Origin: Rothia sp035916755
GTDB lineage: Bacteria; Actinomycetota; Actinomycetes; Actinomycetales; Micrococcaceae
DNA: 64,000 nucleotides
Reading direction: 5' to 3'
Assembly: GCF_035916755.1 (NCBI RefSeq)
Contig: NZ_JAYWIX010000002.1
Span: 124,001 to 188,000, forward strand
Shown piece by piece: positions 44,263 through 53,850 of this stretch (the stretch's first letter is position 1; every line of letters begins with the position of its first letter). Made by a program: the position numbers and the translations under genes. The notes under the pieces are model-generated. The model saw only the letters and a program-made list of their open reading frames with translations, ran no database searches and was not told the DNA's origin.

Positions 44263-45762
44263 CTAGCGGGAGAGTTCCACGGCGCGGTCGAACTCTTCGT
44301 TGATCTCGCGGGTGGTGGCGGAGTCACCCTTGTAGGTGGCAACCGACACCAGGTAGGCAAAGAGCAGGTTGACCAGGAAGCCAGGCACAATCTCGTACAT
44401 ATAGCCCGAGAGAACCTCGTTGTAGCCCCAGACGAAGACGGTAATGGTGCCTGCCACCATACCCGCTACGGCACCAAGTGCGGTGAGCTTGCGCCAGTAG
44501 AGGGAGAGAATCACGATGGGGCCGAAGGCTGCGCCGAAGCCTGCCCAGGCAAAGGAGACTAAGGAGAGCACGGAGGAGTCGGGGTTCCAGGCCAGTAGAC
44601 CTGCGATAACAGAGACAACCAGCACGCCCGCGCGGCCCAGCCAGAGGCCCTTAGCGTCTGAGAGTTCCTTGCCGCCGCTGGTGAGCTTGTAGAGATCTTC
44701 AGCCAGAGCCGAAGAGCAGACGATCAGCTGGGAGGAAAGGGTTGACATAATCGCAGCTAATACCGCAGCCAGCACGAAACCAGCCAGCAGGGGGTGGAGC
44801 AGAATCTGGGACATATCTAGGAAGACTGACTCAGCATTGGTGGTGTCGGTCAGGGTTGCTTCGGGGTGGCGGGCAAAGTAGGCGATGCCGATCAGGCCAG
44901 CGCTCATAGCACCGACCAGGGTGGCAATCATCCAGGTGATGCCGATGCGGCGGCCGGCCGTGGCGTCCTGGGCTGAGCGCAGACCCATAAAGCGCACGAT
45001 GATGTGGGGCTGACCGAAGTAGCCCAGGCCCCAGGCAGCTGAGGAGAGAATGCCCAGTAGGGTGGTGCCAGCAAAGAGAGAGAGGGCGTTAGGGTTGACG
45101 GACTCGATGGTGGTTTCAAGGCCGGAGAAGCCGCCGACGTAAATCAGGGCCATAATCGGCAGGACGATGAGGGCGGTCAGCATGAGCAGGCCCTGGACGA
45201 CGTCGGTGTAGGTTGCACCCAGGAAGCCGCCGAAGAGGGTATAGGCAACGGTGATGCCGGCGACCAGCAGCATGCCGGTGTGGTAGTTACCGCCGAAGGA
45301 GGACTGGAAGAAGACGCCACCGGCGACCATGCCGGAAGAGACGTAGAAGGTGAAGAAAATCAGGATCACCAGGGCGGCGAAGATACGGATGATGCCGCGG
45401 GGGTCACGTAGGCGGTTGTGGAAGAAGGAGGGGACGGTTACCGAGTTGCGGGAGACCTCGGTGTAGGCGCGTAGGCGGGGTGCTACGAACTTCCAGTTGA
45501 GCCAGGCGCCGGCAGTTAGGCCGATTGCGATCCAGGCTTCAGCCAGGCCGGTGATGTAGAGGGCGCCGGGTAGGCCCATGAGGAGCCAGCCTGACATATC
45601 TGAAGCACCTGCTGAGAGGGCCGCTGCGGTGGGGGGGAGGGAGCGCCCGCCGAGCACGTAGTCGTCGAGGTTGTTGTTCTTGGACTTGGCCCAGATGCCG
45701 ATGCCGACCATGGCGGCGAAGTAGATAGCCAGGGCTATCAGCTGGTAGGTGGTGTTGCTCAT
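44263..45762 (-). CDS. putP: Sodium/proline symporter
   Basis: A 499-residue SSS-family transporter with about 13 helices. The N-terminus IWAKSKNNNLDDYVLGGRSL, the segment SAGASDMSGWLLMGLPGA and the later GYFGQPHIIVRFM are PutP signatures. It imports proline with Na+. The start at 45762 has GGGG upstream within GGGGAGCTC. The upstream 225-nt gap holds its promoter, not clearly placed. Confidence 0.94.
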   Translation of the reverse strand: MSNTTYQLIALAIYFAAMVGIGIWAKSKNNNLDDYVLGGRSLPPTAAALSAGASDMSGWLLMGLPGALYITGLAEAWIAIGLTAGAWLNWKFVAPRLRAYTEVSRNSVTVPSFFHNRLRDPRGIIRIFAALVILIFFTFYVSSGMVAGGVFFQSSFGGNYHTGMLLVAGITVAYTLFGGFLGATYTDVVQGLLMLTALIVLPIMALIYVGGFSGLETTIESVNPNALSLFAGTTLLGILSSAAWGLGYFGQPHIIVRFMGLRSAQDATAGRRIGITWMIATLVGAMSAGLIGIAYFARHPEATLTDTTNAESVFLDMSQILLHPLLAGFVLAAVLAAIMSTLSSQLIVCSSALAEDLYKLTSGGKELSDAKGLWLGRAGVLVVSVIAGLLAWNPDSSVLSLVSFAWAGFGAAFGPIVILSLYWRKLTALGAVAGMVAGTITVFVWGYNEVLSGYMYEIVPGFLVNLLFAYLVSVATYKGDSATTREINEEFDRAVELSR

Positions 45763-45987
45763 GAGCTCCCCTTGGATTGTAGGCGAGGACGTGCGGGTTG
45801 GGGTGGGTACGTCGGCGCACCTTCCCCTTTGTGTAGTTTCTCTAAAGTATCTTGTTTAGATTACTTGAGGCATCTTCCCGCATGCATGTTTTGGTCTGTG
45901 CGTTAGCTTACACCCTGCGGGTCTGCTTGACACTATCTCACCGCCTGAAGCTATTTAGAATCGGTGTGCAACACCGGTGAGCTTTTC

Positions 45988-46926
45988 TTAAGGGTGCCCC
46001 TGGATGTGCGGATCTATCACGGGTAGGGCTGATGTGTGCAGGGTTACCGCAATGGCTGACCTGTTGGTGCGCCAGACGATGTAGGCGCCGGAGGTAGCGA
46101 TGAGTACAATGCCCAGGTAAGACCAGGCAGAGAGCACTTCACCCAGCATGAAGGTGCCCACGATGGCCCCCACCACGGGGTCGATGGAGAAAAGCACCCC
46201 GATGACGGCGGCGCTGGTCAGCTGCCCGGCGATGTTATCGGCAGAATAGGCAAGGGCTACGCCCACGATGGCGGAGAGAGCCAGCTTGAACCAGGCGTCC
46301 GCGTCCAGATTCGCCATAGCAGGCACCGACAGGGGAAGCTGAATGAGAGCCGAAAAAGCCAGGGACATGGTGGTGCCGCGCAGGCCGCTGGTAGCGGCGG
46401 ATGCCGACCCCATGCGGGCCGAGTAGATGGTGTAGCCTGCCATGGAAGCGGCAGACCCGAGCGCCCAGATAAAGCCGATGGGGTGGGCGTTCCCGGCGAG
46501 CGTGGGCCCGGCAATCATCACAACCCCGGCCAGGGCAAAGAAGGCCATAAGCCCGTCGCGCAGCCGCCGCACCCCCAAGAGGGCCACAACAAAGGCGCCC
46601 AGGTATTCAAAGGTTACCGCCACGCCCAAAGGAATATGGTGCACCGCGTTGTAGAAGCAGACGCTCATCAGGGTCAGCACAAACCCGTAGACCAGCACCT
46701 GGGGAAGGTCCTGCCGCCGCAGAGCAAGGGGGTTAGGGCGCACCAGCGCCCACAGGACCACAGCGGCAATCAGGGCACGCAGGGCGGCGACCTGGGTGGG
46801 GCCAACGCTGGCAAAGAGTACCGAGACAATCGCAGCTGAAATCTGAATACCCAGGGAGCCAGTGAGGATCAGAAGCAGGGCAGCGGTGCCCCGACGTTCG
46901 GCCGGTATGCGGTCAGCGAGGTTCAC
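45988..46926 (-). CDS. DMT-superfamily exporter, EamA/RhtA type
   Basis: A 312-residue protein with ten predicted helices in two EamA repeats. The layout resembles threonine/homoserine exporter RhtA, but the substrate is inferred only by similarity. The GTG start follows AGGGGG and lies 8 nt after the gluQ stop, so the two genes form an operon. Confidence 0.82.
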   Translation of the reverse strand: MNLADRIPAERRGTAALLLILTGSLGIQISAAIVSVLFASVGPTQVAALRALIAAVVLWALVRPNPLALRRQDLPQVLVYGFVLTLMSVCFYNAVHHIPLGVAVTFEYLGAFVVALLGVRRLRDGLMAFFALAGVVMIAGPTLAGNAHPIGFIWALGSAASMAGYTIYSARMGSASAATSGLRGTTMSLAFSALIQLPLSVPAMANLDADAWFKLALSAIVGVALAYSADNIAGQLTSAAVIGVLFSIDPVVGAIVGTFMLGEVLSAWSYLGIVLIATSGAYIVWRTNRSAIAVTLHTSALPVIDPHIQGHP

Positions 46927-46934
46927 AGTGCCCC

Positions 46935-47924
46935 CTAGAACCCGCAGGTGCTTTCGAGCAGCGGGTCTACCACAGTCCAGGGGGCCTGCTTGATACGGTC
47001 TGGGCTGAAGACAGAGAGCATCTCAGCAGCCGTTTCGGGCAGGTGGGGGCCGGCCTCGCCCGCACTGGCCCCCGTGAGCGGAGGCAGCGGAATAGAGGCA
47101 GCAATCATGCGCATAATCTGCTCGGTGGGTACACCCGCGGCGGTGAGCTCAGCGAGGGTGACGGCCCCGTCCCTCTTGGCCAGGCGCTTGCCCTCGGCGT
47201 TGAGGGCCAGGGGCACATGGGCGTAGGTGGGCACCTGCAACCCCAAGAGGTGAGCTAGATAGGCCTGGCGGGGAGCAGAGGGTAACAGATCGTCGCCGCG
47301 CACCACCTCGGTGACCCCCTGGTAGTCGTCATCAACCACACACACCAGGTTGTAGGCGTAGACCCCGTCGGCCCGCACCAGCACAAAATCGTCGACCGCG
47401 TCGGTGTAATCTCCGGCGAAACGGTCGGTGACAGTCCATTCGCTCACCTGGGCTTTCAGTCGTAAGGACGCCGGCCTCAGCGCCCTGCGCTCGGCCCGTT
47501 CTGCCTCGGTGAGGTTGCGGCAGGTGCCGGGGTAGGCGCCGGGGGCGCCGTGCGGGGCGCTGGAGGCCTCCTGAATTTCTTTGCGGGTGCAGTAGCACTC
47601 GTAAACTAGCCCTGCCTCTCGCAGGCGGGTAAGGGCGTCCGCGTAGGCATCTAGGCGGGTGGACTGGTAGAGCACCTCCCCGTCCCAGTCGATACCGAGA
47701 GCCGCAAGGTCGGCTAGCTGGCGCTCAGCAGCCCCCTTCTTGACCCGGTCTAAATCCTCCACCCGCATCACAAACCGGCCCCCCGCGGTGCGGGCCATCA
47801 TCCAGGCCATCAGGGCGGTGCGCAGGTTACCCAGGTGCAGATCACCCGAGGGGGAAGGCGCATAGCGGCCGCAGGGCAGGGGAGTGGACGGGGGCGCAGC
47901 GGGGGAGGAAGTAGAAGACATCAC
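46935..47924 (-). CDS. gluQ: Glutamyl-Q tRNA(Asp) synthetase
   Basis: A 329-residue GluRS paralogue lacking the anticodon-binding domain. GRYAPSPSGDLHLGNLRTAL carries the HIGH-like motif, GKRLAKRDGAVTL the KMSKS-like motif, and YECYCTRKE...TCRNL the zinc ligands. It attaches glutamate to queuosine in tRNA(Asp). The GTG at 47924 lies 6 nt after TAGACT; an ATG one codon later is possible. The EamA exporter gene follows 8 nt downstream. Confidence 0.93.
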   Translation of the reverse strand: MMSSTSSPAAPPSTPLPCGRYAPSPSGDLHLGNLRTALMAWMMARTAGGRFVMRVEDLDRVKKGAAERQLADLAALGIDWDGEVLYQSTRLDAYADALTRLREAGLVYECYCTRKEIQEASSAPHGAPGAYPGTCRNLTEAERAERRALRPASLRLKAQVSEWTVTDRFAGDYTDAVDDFVLVRADGVYAYNLVCVVDDDYQGVTEVVRGDDLLPSAPRQAYLAHLLGLQVPTYAHVPLALNAEGKRLAKRDGAVTLAELTAAGVPTEQIMRMIAASIPLPPLTGASAGEAGPHLPETAAEMLSVFSPDRIKQAPWTVVDPLLESTCGF

Positions 47925-48080
47925 CCCTCTAGTCTAGTAGCTCACAGGCTTCTGTAATATGACAGAAGGTTGCGCTGAGTAGGCAGAGAACCGTCAAAAA
48001 GTGCAGTGTGGCAAGAAATAACCCCGCAAGTGGGGTTTAAACAGGCTGCTCACCTGCCTCAGTCCAGTACCTTAGAGAGT

Positions 48081-48995
48081 ATGGCTAGAACTCTTGAAAT
48101 TGCCGATGGTATCTATCAGATCTCAACGGATAACTACCGTCTTAACTCCGGCCTTATTGTGGGTGCAGAGAAGGCTATGGTGATTGATACCGGCGCCGGG
48201 CCCCGTCAGGGCGCTGAGATTCTAAGAGCGGTCCGCCGGGTCACCGACCTGCCCCTGGTCGCGGTCAACACCCACGCGCATTTCGACCGCTTTATGGGCA
48301 ATGCTGTGTTCATCGCCGACGGGGTCACTGATATCTGGGCCCACCCCCGCGCAGCCCGCGCTATCGAAAGCTACGGTGACCGCCAGCGTCTTTACGTTGA
48401 GGTGCTAGAACCCGAGATGGCCCACCAGCAGGGCTCCAATACCGAGCTTGTGGTACCCACCCGCTTCCTGCCCGGTGACGGCACCCGTCCGGCCTTTACC
48501 CGCGTAGAGCTGGGCCAGCGGGCCGTGACTCTCATGTATCTGGGCCTGGCCCACACCGACGGGGACGTGCTGGTAGGCGTCGACGATGTGCTGTTTGCTG
48601 GCGATATTATCGAGCAGGGCTCAGACCCCGCCTTCGACGACTCCTACCCCGAACTGTGGGTCGGCACCCTGCGTACCCTGGCAGGGCTCGACCGCTACCG
48701 TATCTTCGTTCCCGGGCACGGCACCCCGGTGGAGAGCACCTTTATCGAGCGTATGGCCGACACCATGGAAGACGCCGTCCAGAAAATTGCTGACTCTGCC
48801 CTGAAGAAGGTTAAGGGGGCTACCACAGCCTCCATGTACCAGCTACCCTATTCTGGCGGGTCCACCCGTATTCTGCTTGACCGCCTGATGAAGCTTGAAG
48901 CTCGTGAGGCTGAGGGGCAGGGGCTCTCAACCGTCACATTCGAGGGGGACGCCGCGTCCGGCCTCACCGGCCCCATTACCCTGGGCCAGGGCTAA
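48081..48995 (+). CDS. MBL-fold metallohydrolase with altered metal motif
   Basis: A 304-residue metallo-beta-lactamase-fold protein. The signature HxHxDH appears as NTHAHFDRFMGN, with Arg where the second-site histidine is expected; GLAHTDGDVLVG, FAGDII and VPGHGTPV supply the other ligands. The ATG is 7 nt after TACCTT without an SD. It stands alone between divergent gluQ and convergent PAP2 genes. The substrate is unknown. Confidence 0.88.
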   Translation: MARTLEIADGIYQISTDNYRLNSGLIVGAEKAMVIDTGAGPRQGAEILRAVRRVTDLPLVAVNTHAHFDRFMGNAVFIADGVTDIWAHPRAARAIESYGDRQRLYVEVLEPEMAHQQGSNTELVVPTRFLPGDGTRPAFTRVELGQRAVTLMYLGLAHTDGDVLVGVDDVLFAGDIIEQGSDPAFDDSYPELWVGTLRTLAGLDRYRIFVPGHGTPVESTFIERMADTMEDAVQKIADSALKKVKGATTASMYQLPYSGGSTRILLDRLMKLEAREAEGQGLSTVTFEGDAASGLTGPITLGQG

Positions 48996-49008
48996 AGCCC
49001 CTGAGCGC

Positions 49009-50595
49009 CTAGTAGGCCCAGACCTTCCGGTAGGCGCTGCGCTTCTTGTTTTGGGGGCGCAACAGGGCGACCTGGGTGCTGGTAGTCAGGGCCGCTACCG
49101 CCCCAATCAGGCAGATCGCTGCCATAAAGGCAGAACCGGGAATCGGGTTGGTGTAGGTGACCCAGTAGAGGGCCAGAGCGCAGAAACCCGAGAAGAACCC
49201 CGAGATAGAAAGCAGGGGAACCAGAATCAGCCCCGACCGCTGGGTATCGCTCATATCAAGTTCCTCTGAGCGCATAAAGCGCAGAATCACGAGCCCCAGC
49301 ACACCCCAGAGACCGGTGACCAGAATAGCTGCGACCACATCGGCTGGGCGGTGCCAGCCGTTGACCACGGTGGAATAGCCAGCCGCTACCGTAAAGACCA
49401 TGCTGACGAGCGCTACGGTGGGGCGGAAACGCTTGGGGGAAGCCAGGAAGAGGGCCAGGCCCGCAGCGGCTGCGAAAGTCGTGTGGCCGGACGGCGCCGA
49501 GTTACCCAGGGCCTCCTGAATACCTAGGTTGGGCTTGACGATGATGTAGTTCTTCAGCAGCTGGGTGGTGAGGTTGGCACCGGTGGCAATGGCCACACCC
49601 ACCAGGGCAGGTACAAAGCGGTGCTTCCATAACAGCACAAAGAGAATACCGATAGCCGCGGTAATACCGGCGGCGGTAGGAATGAAGTCGAGCAGGGTAG
49701 AGGTCTGCTCGGTGTAGGTCATGAACTGATAGGAGAACTCCTGGAAGGAAATCTCGTCGAGCTCCTGGCCGGTTGGCGTTGTAATAAAGAAAATAAAGGC
49801 CGCTACCAGAAGGCAGAAAAGGGTGCCTGCCGCAAAGAAGTGCTGAATCAGGGTCCAGAGCGAGGGGCGGGTCTGGCGAATATGCGAGGGGGTGAGCATA
49901 TGCAGACGGCCCGAGGGGGAACCCTCACCCGAGTGGGCCTGGCTACCATAGGGGGGTCGGCCGTAATCCGGAGCCGGCTGCCTCGGGGCGCGATAATTCT
50001 GGGCGGGGTAGCCGGGGGCCGGCTGTCCTTGCCTAGCAGAGGCGGGGGCGCCGTAGGGGGCCTGTGGGGCCCGGTGGGCGCTGACGGCGTCCGGACGCGG
50101 GGCCGCGGCCTGGGCACGGGCCTTGCTCGCTGCGCGGGCAGCACGTTCCTTCTTGACCCGGTGCGCTGCCTCCTGAGCAGCGGCCTGGGCGGCGGCAAAA
50201 CCGGTCTTAGCTGCTGCCAACCCGCTGGCGGTACCGGCCTGCAACTTAGCTTTGATGGCCTCACCCTGGGGAGTAGAAGGCGCGGCAGGCTGGGTTTCTA
50301 AGAGCTGGGTGCGGTCGGGGTCAGCCGAGGGAAGGGATGCAGGCCTAGTCAGTGGCTGAGTCACCGGGTGCTGCTGGGCAGACTGCGACCGTACAGAGGC
50401 AGGGAGCACCACGGTGGCATCATCGTCTGTAAAAGCGGCGCGGGCCTGAGAAGCGGGAAGCACCTCGGTAGCGTCTTCACCGGGGCTCACCGGCAGAGCA
50501 ACCGTGCGGTCGTCGTAGGCCTGGGGTGTTAGCACCTCGGTGGCATCGTCGGGTGTGCCAGAAACAGCGTTAGAATCGCGCTTTTCAAAACTCAC
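49009..50595 (-). CDS. PAP2-family membrane phosphatase with repeat-bearing N-terminus
   Basis: In this 528-residue protein the C-terminal half (from about residue 245) has six helices with the PAP2 signature SAPSGHTTFAAAAGLALF and VNGWHRPADVVAA. The N-terminal half is Ala/Pro/Gln rich and carries four short repeats of form D-(D/E/R)-x-T-x-x-L-P: DDATEVLTP, DDRTVALP, EDATEVLP and DDATVVLP. These look like serine/threonine-kinase target or FHA-docking sites. The GTG at 50595 is tentative (ATG-type start at 50649 is possible); no SD is seen. The lipid phosphate substrate is unknown. Confidence 0.8.
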   Translation of the reverse strand: MSFEKRDSNAVSGTPDDATEVLTPQAYDDRTVALPVSPGEDATEVLPASQARAAFTDDDATVVLPASVRSQSAQQHPVTQPLTRPASLPSADPDRTQLLETQPAAPSTPQGEAIKAKLQAGTASGLAAAKTGFAAAQAAAQEAAHRVKKERAARAASKARAQAAAPRPDAVSAHRAPQAPYGAPASARQGQPAPGYPAQNYRAPRQPAPDYGRPPYGSQAHSGEGSPSGRLHMLTPSHIRQTRPSLWTLIQHFFAAGTLFCLLVAAFIFFITTPTGQELDEISFQEFSYQFMTYTEQTSTLLDFIPTAAGITAAIGILFVLLWKHRFVPALVGVAIATGANLTTQLLKNYIIVKPNLGIQEALGNSAPSGHTTFAAAAGLALFLASPKRFRPTVALVSMVFTVAAGYSTVVNGWHRPADVVAAILVTGLWGVLGLVILRFMRSEELDMSDTQRSGLILVPLLSISGFFSGFCALALYWVTYTNPIPGSAFMAAICLIGAVAALTTSTQVALLRPQNKKRSAYRKVWAY

Positions 50596-50813
50596 AGTTA
50601 TCGCCAAAGACCTTTCTGCCGCGTGTAGACACCTCAACGAGCCTACCAAGCCCTGCCTGCTATTTCAGCCCTAGACCCTGCTAGGAGCTAACAGGCTCAG
50701 CCTGCACTGCTATTGTGACAAACTCACATGGGACTTTCCTGAGAGAACCCCTAATGTTGCGCGAGCACCTTCACACAGCCCTGCAGAAACGGCGAAAGAG
50801 TAGATTAGAAGGT

Positions 50814-51821
50814 ATGACAGCTAGCTCCCTGCCCCCGCTCGAAGAAATCCTGGCCGCTACCTGCGTCGTGGCCCTGCCTATGCGGGTGAAGTTTCGCGGC
50901 GTCACCCTGCGCGAAACCGCCCTGATTCAGGGGCCAGTGGGCTGGGGGGAATTTGCTGCTTTTACTGAGTACGAGCCAGCAGAGGCGTCCGCCTGGCTGG
51001 CCTGTGCTATCGAGGCAGCCTGGCTGCCCTACCCGCAGCCGCTGCGCACCAGTATCCCCCTTAACGCTACGGTTCCTGCTGTGGACGCTAGCGAGGTTGA
51101 GGCGGTGTTAGCCCGCTACGAGGGGCAGGTGCGGGAAGTCAAAATCAAGGTGGCTGAGGCCGGGCTGCCGTTTGAAGAATCTCTAACCCAAGACCTCGCC
51201 CGGGTAGCCGCAGTGCGTGCTGCCTGCCCGGGAGCCCGCCTGAAGATTGACGCCAACGGCGGCTGGACCGAGGCCCAGGCCGTCCGCGCCCTCAACGAGC
51301 TGGCCGACTACGACCTACTCTACGCTGAGCAGCCGGTCCCGGGTATTGAGGGCCTTGCCCGGGTACGCGATCAGCTGCGGGCGCACGGCAACCCCCTGCT
51401 CATTGCCGCCGATGAGGCCGTCCGCAAGGCTGACGATCCACTGCGGGTTGCCAGCCTGGGGGCTGCGGACCTCATCATTATTAAGGCTGCCCCCCTGGGC
51501 GGGTTAAGGCGGGCCCTGCACATCGTGGAGCAGGCGGGTCTACCCGCGGTTGTTTCATCTGCCCTTGAAAGCTCGGTCGGCATCCGTACCGGGTCAGCAC
51601 TGGCCGCAGCCCTTCCCGAGCTGCCCTACGGGTGCGGCCTGGGCACGGTCTCGCTCATGGCCCAGGACGTCACAGCCCACCCCCTTATGGCCCGGGACGG
51701 GGAGCTGCCCCTGCGGGATGTCACCCCCGAGCCCCATCTGATGGAAGAGGTAGCAGCCAGCCCCGACCGCACCGCCTGGTGGCACCGCCGAATAGAAGCC
51801 TGCTACCGCCTGCTTGAATAG
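50814..51821 (+). CDS. menC: O-succinylbenzoate synthase
   Basis: A 335-residue enolase-superfamily enzyme that dehydrates SHCHC to OSB. KIKVA carries the catalytic lysine, LKIDANGGW, YAEQPV and ADEAVRK the three metal ligands, and IIIKAAPLGG the second lysine. The ATG at 50814 lies 7 nt after TAGATT. It is 63 nt before menD on the same strand. Confidence 0.94.
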   Translation: MTASSLPPLEEILAATCVVALPMRVKFRGVTLRETALIQGPVGWGEFAAFTEYEPAEASAWLACAIEAAWLPYPQPLRTSIPLNATVPAVDASEVEAVLARYEGQVREVKIKVAEAGLPFEESLTQDLARVAAVRAACPGARLKIDANGGWTEAQAVRALNELADYDLLYAEQPVPGIEGLARVRDQLRAHGNPLLIAADEAVRKADDPLRVASLGAADLIIIKAAPLGGLRRALHIVEQAGLPAVVSSALESSVGIRTGSALAAALPELPYGCGLGTVSLMAQDVTAHPLMARDGELPLRDVTPEPHLMEEVAASPDRTAWWHRRIEACYRLLE

Positions 51822-51884
51822 GGGCAGCTGGGCAGCAGCAGAACCCGGCCGAGCCTTGAAGAGGGCAGCGAGTAAACTGGTGGG

Positions 51885-53612
51885 GTGACTGATGCACCCT
51901 CAACCTCCTTTATGACCGCAATTTCTGTGTTCGATACCCTGGTGCGAGCAGGAATGCGGCATGTTCTCATTGCCCCGGGCTCGCGCTCAGCACCCCTGGC
52001 CTACGCTCTCGCTGCCCTAGACCAGGCCGGGGTCATCGAAGCCCACGTGCGCATCGACGAGCGCAGCGCCGCCTTCACAGCTTTGGGAATGGCCAAGGCC
52101 AGCGGCCAACCAGTGGGTATCGTCACCACCAGCGGCACCGCCGTGGGCGAATGCCTCCCGGCCCTTATGGAGGCCTACCACGCTGGCGCGCCCCTGGCCC
52201 TGCTCTCGGCCGACCGCCCTGCCCGGCTCCAGGGCACCGGCGCCAACCAAACCACCGACCAGCAAGTGATTGCTCCCGCCCACACCCGGGCGTCCTGCAC
52301 CCTTGAAAACTACACGGCCGACCCCGCTGACCCCCAGAGCGCCCAGCTCAACGCGGCGCTCGCAGCTCTGACCGGGCGTTCAACAGACAACTGGGACGCC
52401 CCCGCAAGCACTCCGCGGGGGCCCGTCCAAATCAACCTGGCCCTTGATACCCCACTCACCCCCAACCCTCTAGACCAACAGATCCTAGAGCGCTGGGCGC
52501 GCTCGCTGGCTGAGAACCCACCGGCACCTGCCACCCCGCTACCCCCGGCCGACCCCAGCGCAGCTAGCTGGCTACGCGCAGGCACCACCGAGGGAACTGG
52601 GCGGACGGACGGCGCTGGCACCGCCCGCCGTACCGTCGTTGTGGCCGGTGACGGGGCAGGGCCAATCGCCCAAGCCTTCGCCCAGCAGCAGGGCCTGCCC
52701 CTGCTGGCCGAACCCTCATCGAACGCCCGCTTCTCGCCCCTGGCCGTGCCCGCCTACCGGCAGGTACTGGCAGGGCATCTGGGGCAGCAGATCGAGCGGG
52801 CCGTCATCTTCGGCCACCCCACCCTTTCCCGGCCGGTTGCCACCCTGCTGGCCAACTCCGCGATAGAACGCGCCCTCTACGCGCCCTCACCTGCCCCCTG
52901 GTATGAGCCCGGGGCCCTTGACCTGCGGGAGATTGCAACCCTGACTGAACTGGTCGACTTCGCAGGCACAGGCCAAGGGGCTACAACCGAGGACGGCCAG
53001 GACTGGACGGTCAGTTGGAGCGAAGCCGGCCAGAAACTAGCCCAGGAACTGGGCCAGCAGGTCGCCGACTACCGGGAGGGCACCTACACCCTGAACGCCC
53101 AACCCGGGGCAAGCTCAGCCGACCGCACCGCAGGCTACTCTCTCGTTGACACCACCTGGCGGAGCTGCCTAGACGATGACGCTGTTCTGATGGTGGGCTC
53201 ATCCAACCTCATCCGCGACCTTGACCTCATCGCCCCCTCCCTGGCAGCCTCACCCCTGGTCTTTGCCAACCGCGGCCTAGCTGGCATCGACGGCACAATC
53301 GCCACCGCGTCCGGAATTTCCCTGGCCCTCAATCGCCCGGTCCGCGTGCTCGTCGGGGATCTCACCTTCCTACACGACACCGGCTCCCTCAACATCGGCC
53401 CCCTCGAACGCAAACCCAACCTCGACGTGCTGGTCTACGACGACCGGGGCGGCGGAATCTTTTCAACCCTGGAACACGGCCAACTAGCCCAACACGAGAA
53501 ATTCGCCCCGGCCGTCCGCCGCTTCTTCACCACCCCGCACACCGTCCAGCTCGAAGAACTCGCAACAGCCTGGGGCGAGAACGGAATCAGCGTCAGGGTG
53601 GTGCGGCCGTAG
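51885..53612 (+). CDS. menD: SEPHCHC synthase
   Basis: A 575-residue thiamine-diphosphate enzyme that condenses 2-oxoglutarate with isochorismate. HVLIAPGSRSAPLAYALA and EAHVRIDERSAAFTALGMAK are MenD N-terminal signatures, and VGDLTFLHDTGSLNIG is the ThDP/Mg site. The GTG follows TAAACT by 6 nt (leaderless pattern). A terminator follows; menF is not adjacent. Confidence 0.95.
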   Translation: MTDAPSTSFMTAISVFDTLVRAGMRHVLIAPGSRSAPLAYALAALDQAGVIEAHVRIDERSAAFTALGMAKASGQPVGIVTTSGTAVGECLPALMEAYHAGAPLALLSADRPARLQGTGANQTTDQQVIAPAHTRASCTLENYTADPADPQSAQLNAALAALTGRSTDNWDAPASTPRGPVQINLALDTPLTPNPLDQQILERWARSLAENPPAPATPLPPADPSAASWLRAGTTEGTGRTDGAGTARRTVVVAGDGAGPIAQAFAQQQGLPLLAEPSSNARFSPLAVPAYRQVLAGHLGQQIERAVIFGHPTLSRPVATLLANSAIERALYAPSPAPWYEPGALDLREIATLTELVDFAGTGQGATTEDGQDWTVSWSEAGQKLAQELGQQVADYREGTYTLNAQPGASSADRTAGYSLVDTTWRSCLDDDAVLMVGSSNLIRDLDLIAPSLAASPLVFANRGLAGIDGTIATASGISLALNRPVRVLVGDLTFLHDTGSLNIGPLERKPNLDVLVYDDRGGGIFSTLEHGQLAQHEKFAPAVRRFFTTPHTVQLEELATAWGENGISVRVVRP

Positions 53613-53632
53613 GGTCTTCTTACTAGTTACAC

Positions 53633-53668
53633 AAAAGCCCCTCCACACCTGCGTGTGGAAGGGCTTTT
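53633..53668. terminator. Terminator between menD and metS
   Basis: AAAAGCCC (53633-53640) plus TCCACAC pairs with GTGTGGA plus GGGCTTTT (ending 53668), with a single mismatch. A-run before and T-run after allow use by both convergent units. Confidence 0.9.
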
Positions 53669-53684
53669 CTCTGCGGAAGGTCGG

Positions 53685-53849
53685 TTACTTCTGGGCGGTT
53701 TCAGTGGCCCAGGGAACTGCGGTCTCGTCGGCCTCTACCTCGTTACCCGTTTCGTCGGGGTTGCGGGAGAGGTGAACCAGGGCCAGGCCCAGGCCGCCCC
53801 AGATGAGGGTGATGGAGACAATCAGCATAACGATGGCGATGGAGCTCAT
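53685..53849 (-). CDS. metS: Methionine/alanine importer small subunit
   Basis: A 54-residue single-pass membrane protein: MSSIAIVMLIVSITLIWGGL is the helix, followed by HLSRNPDE and an acidic tail. It matches MetS, the small partner needed by the NSS transporter MetP in corynebacteria. The ATG is one base after the metP stop, with AAGG upstream inside metP. Confidence 0.93.
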   Translation of the reverse strand: MSSIAIVMLIVSITLIWGGLGLALVHLSRNPDETGNEVEADETAVPWATETAQK

Positions 53850-53850
53850 T

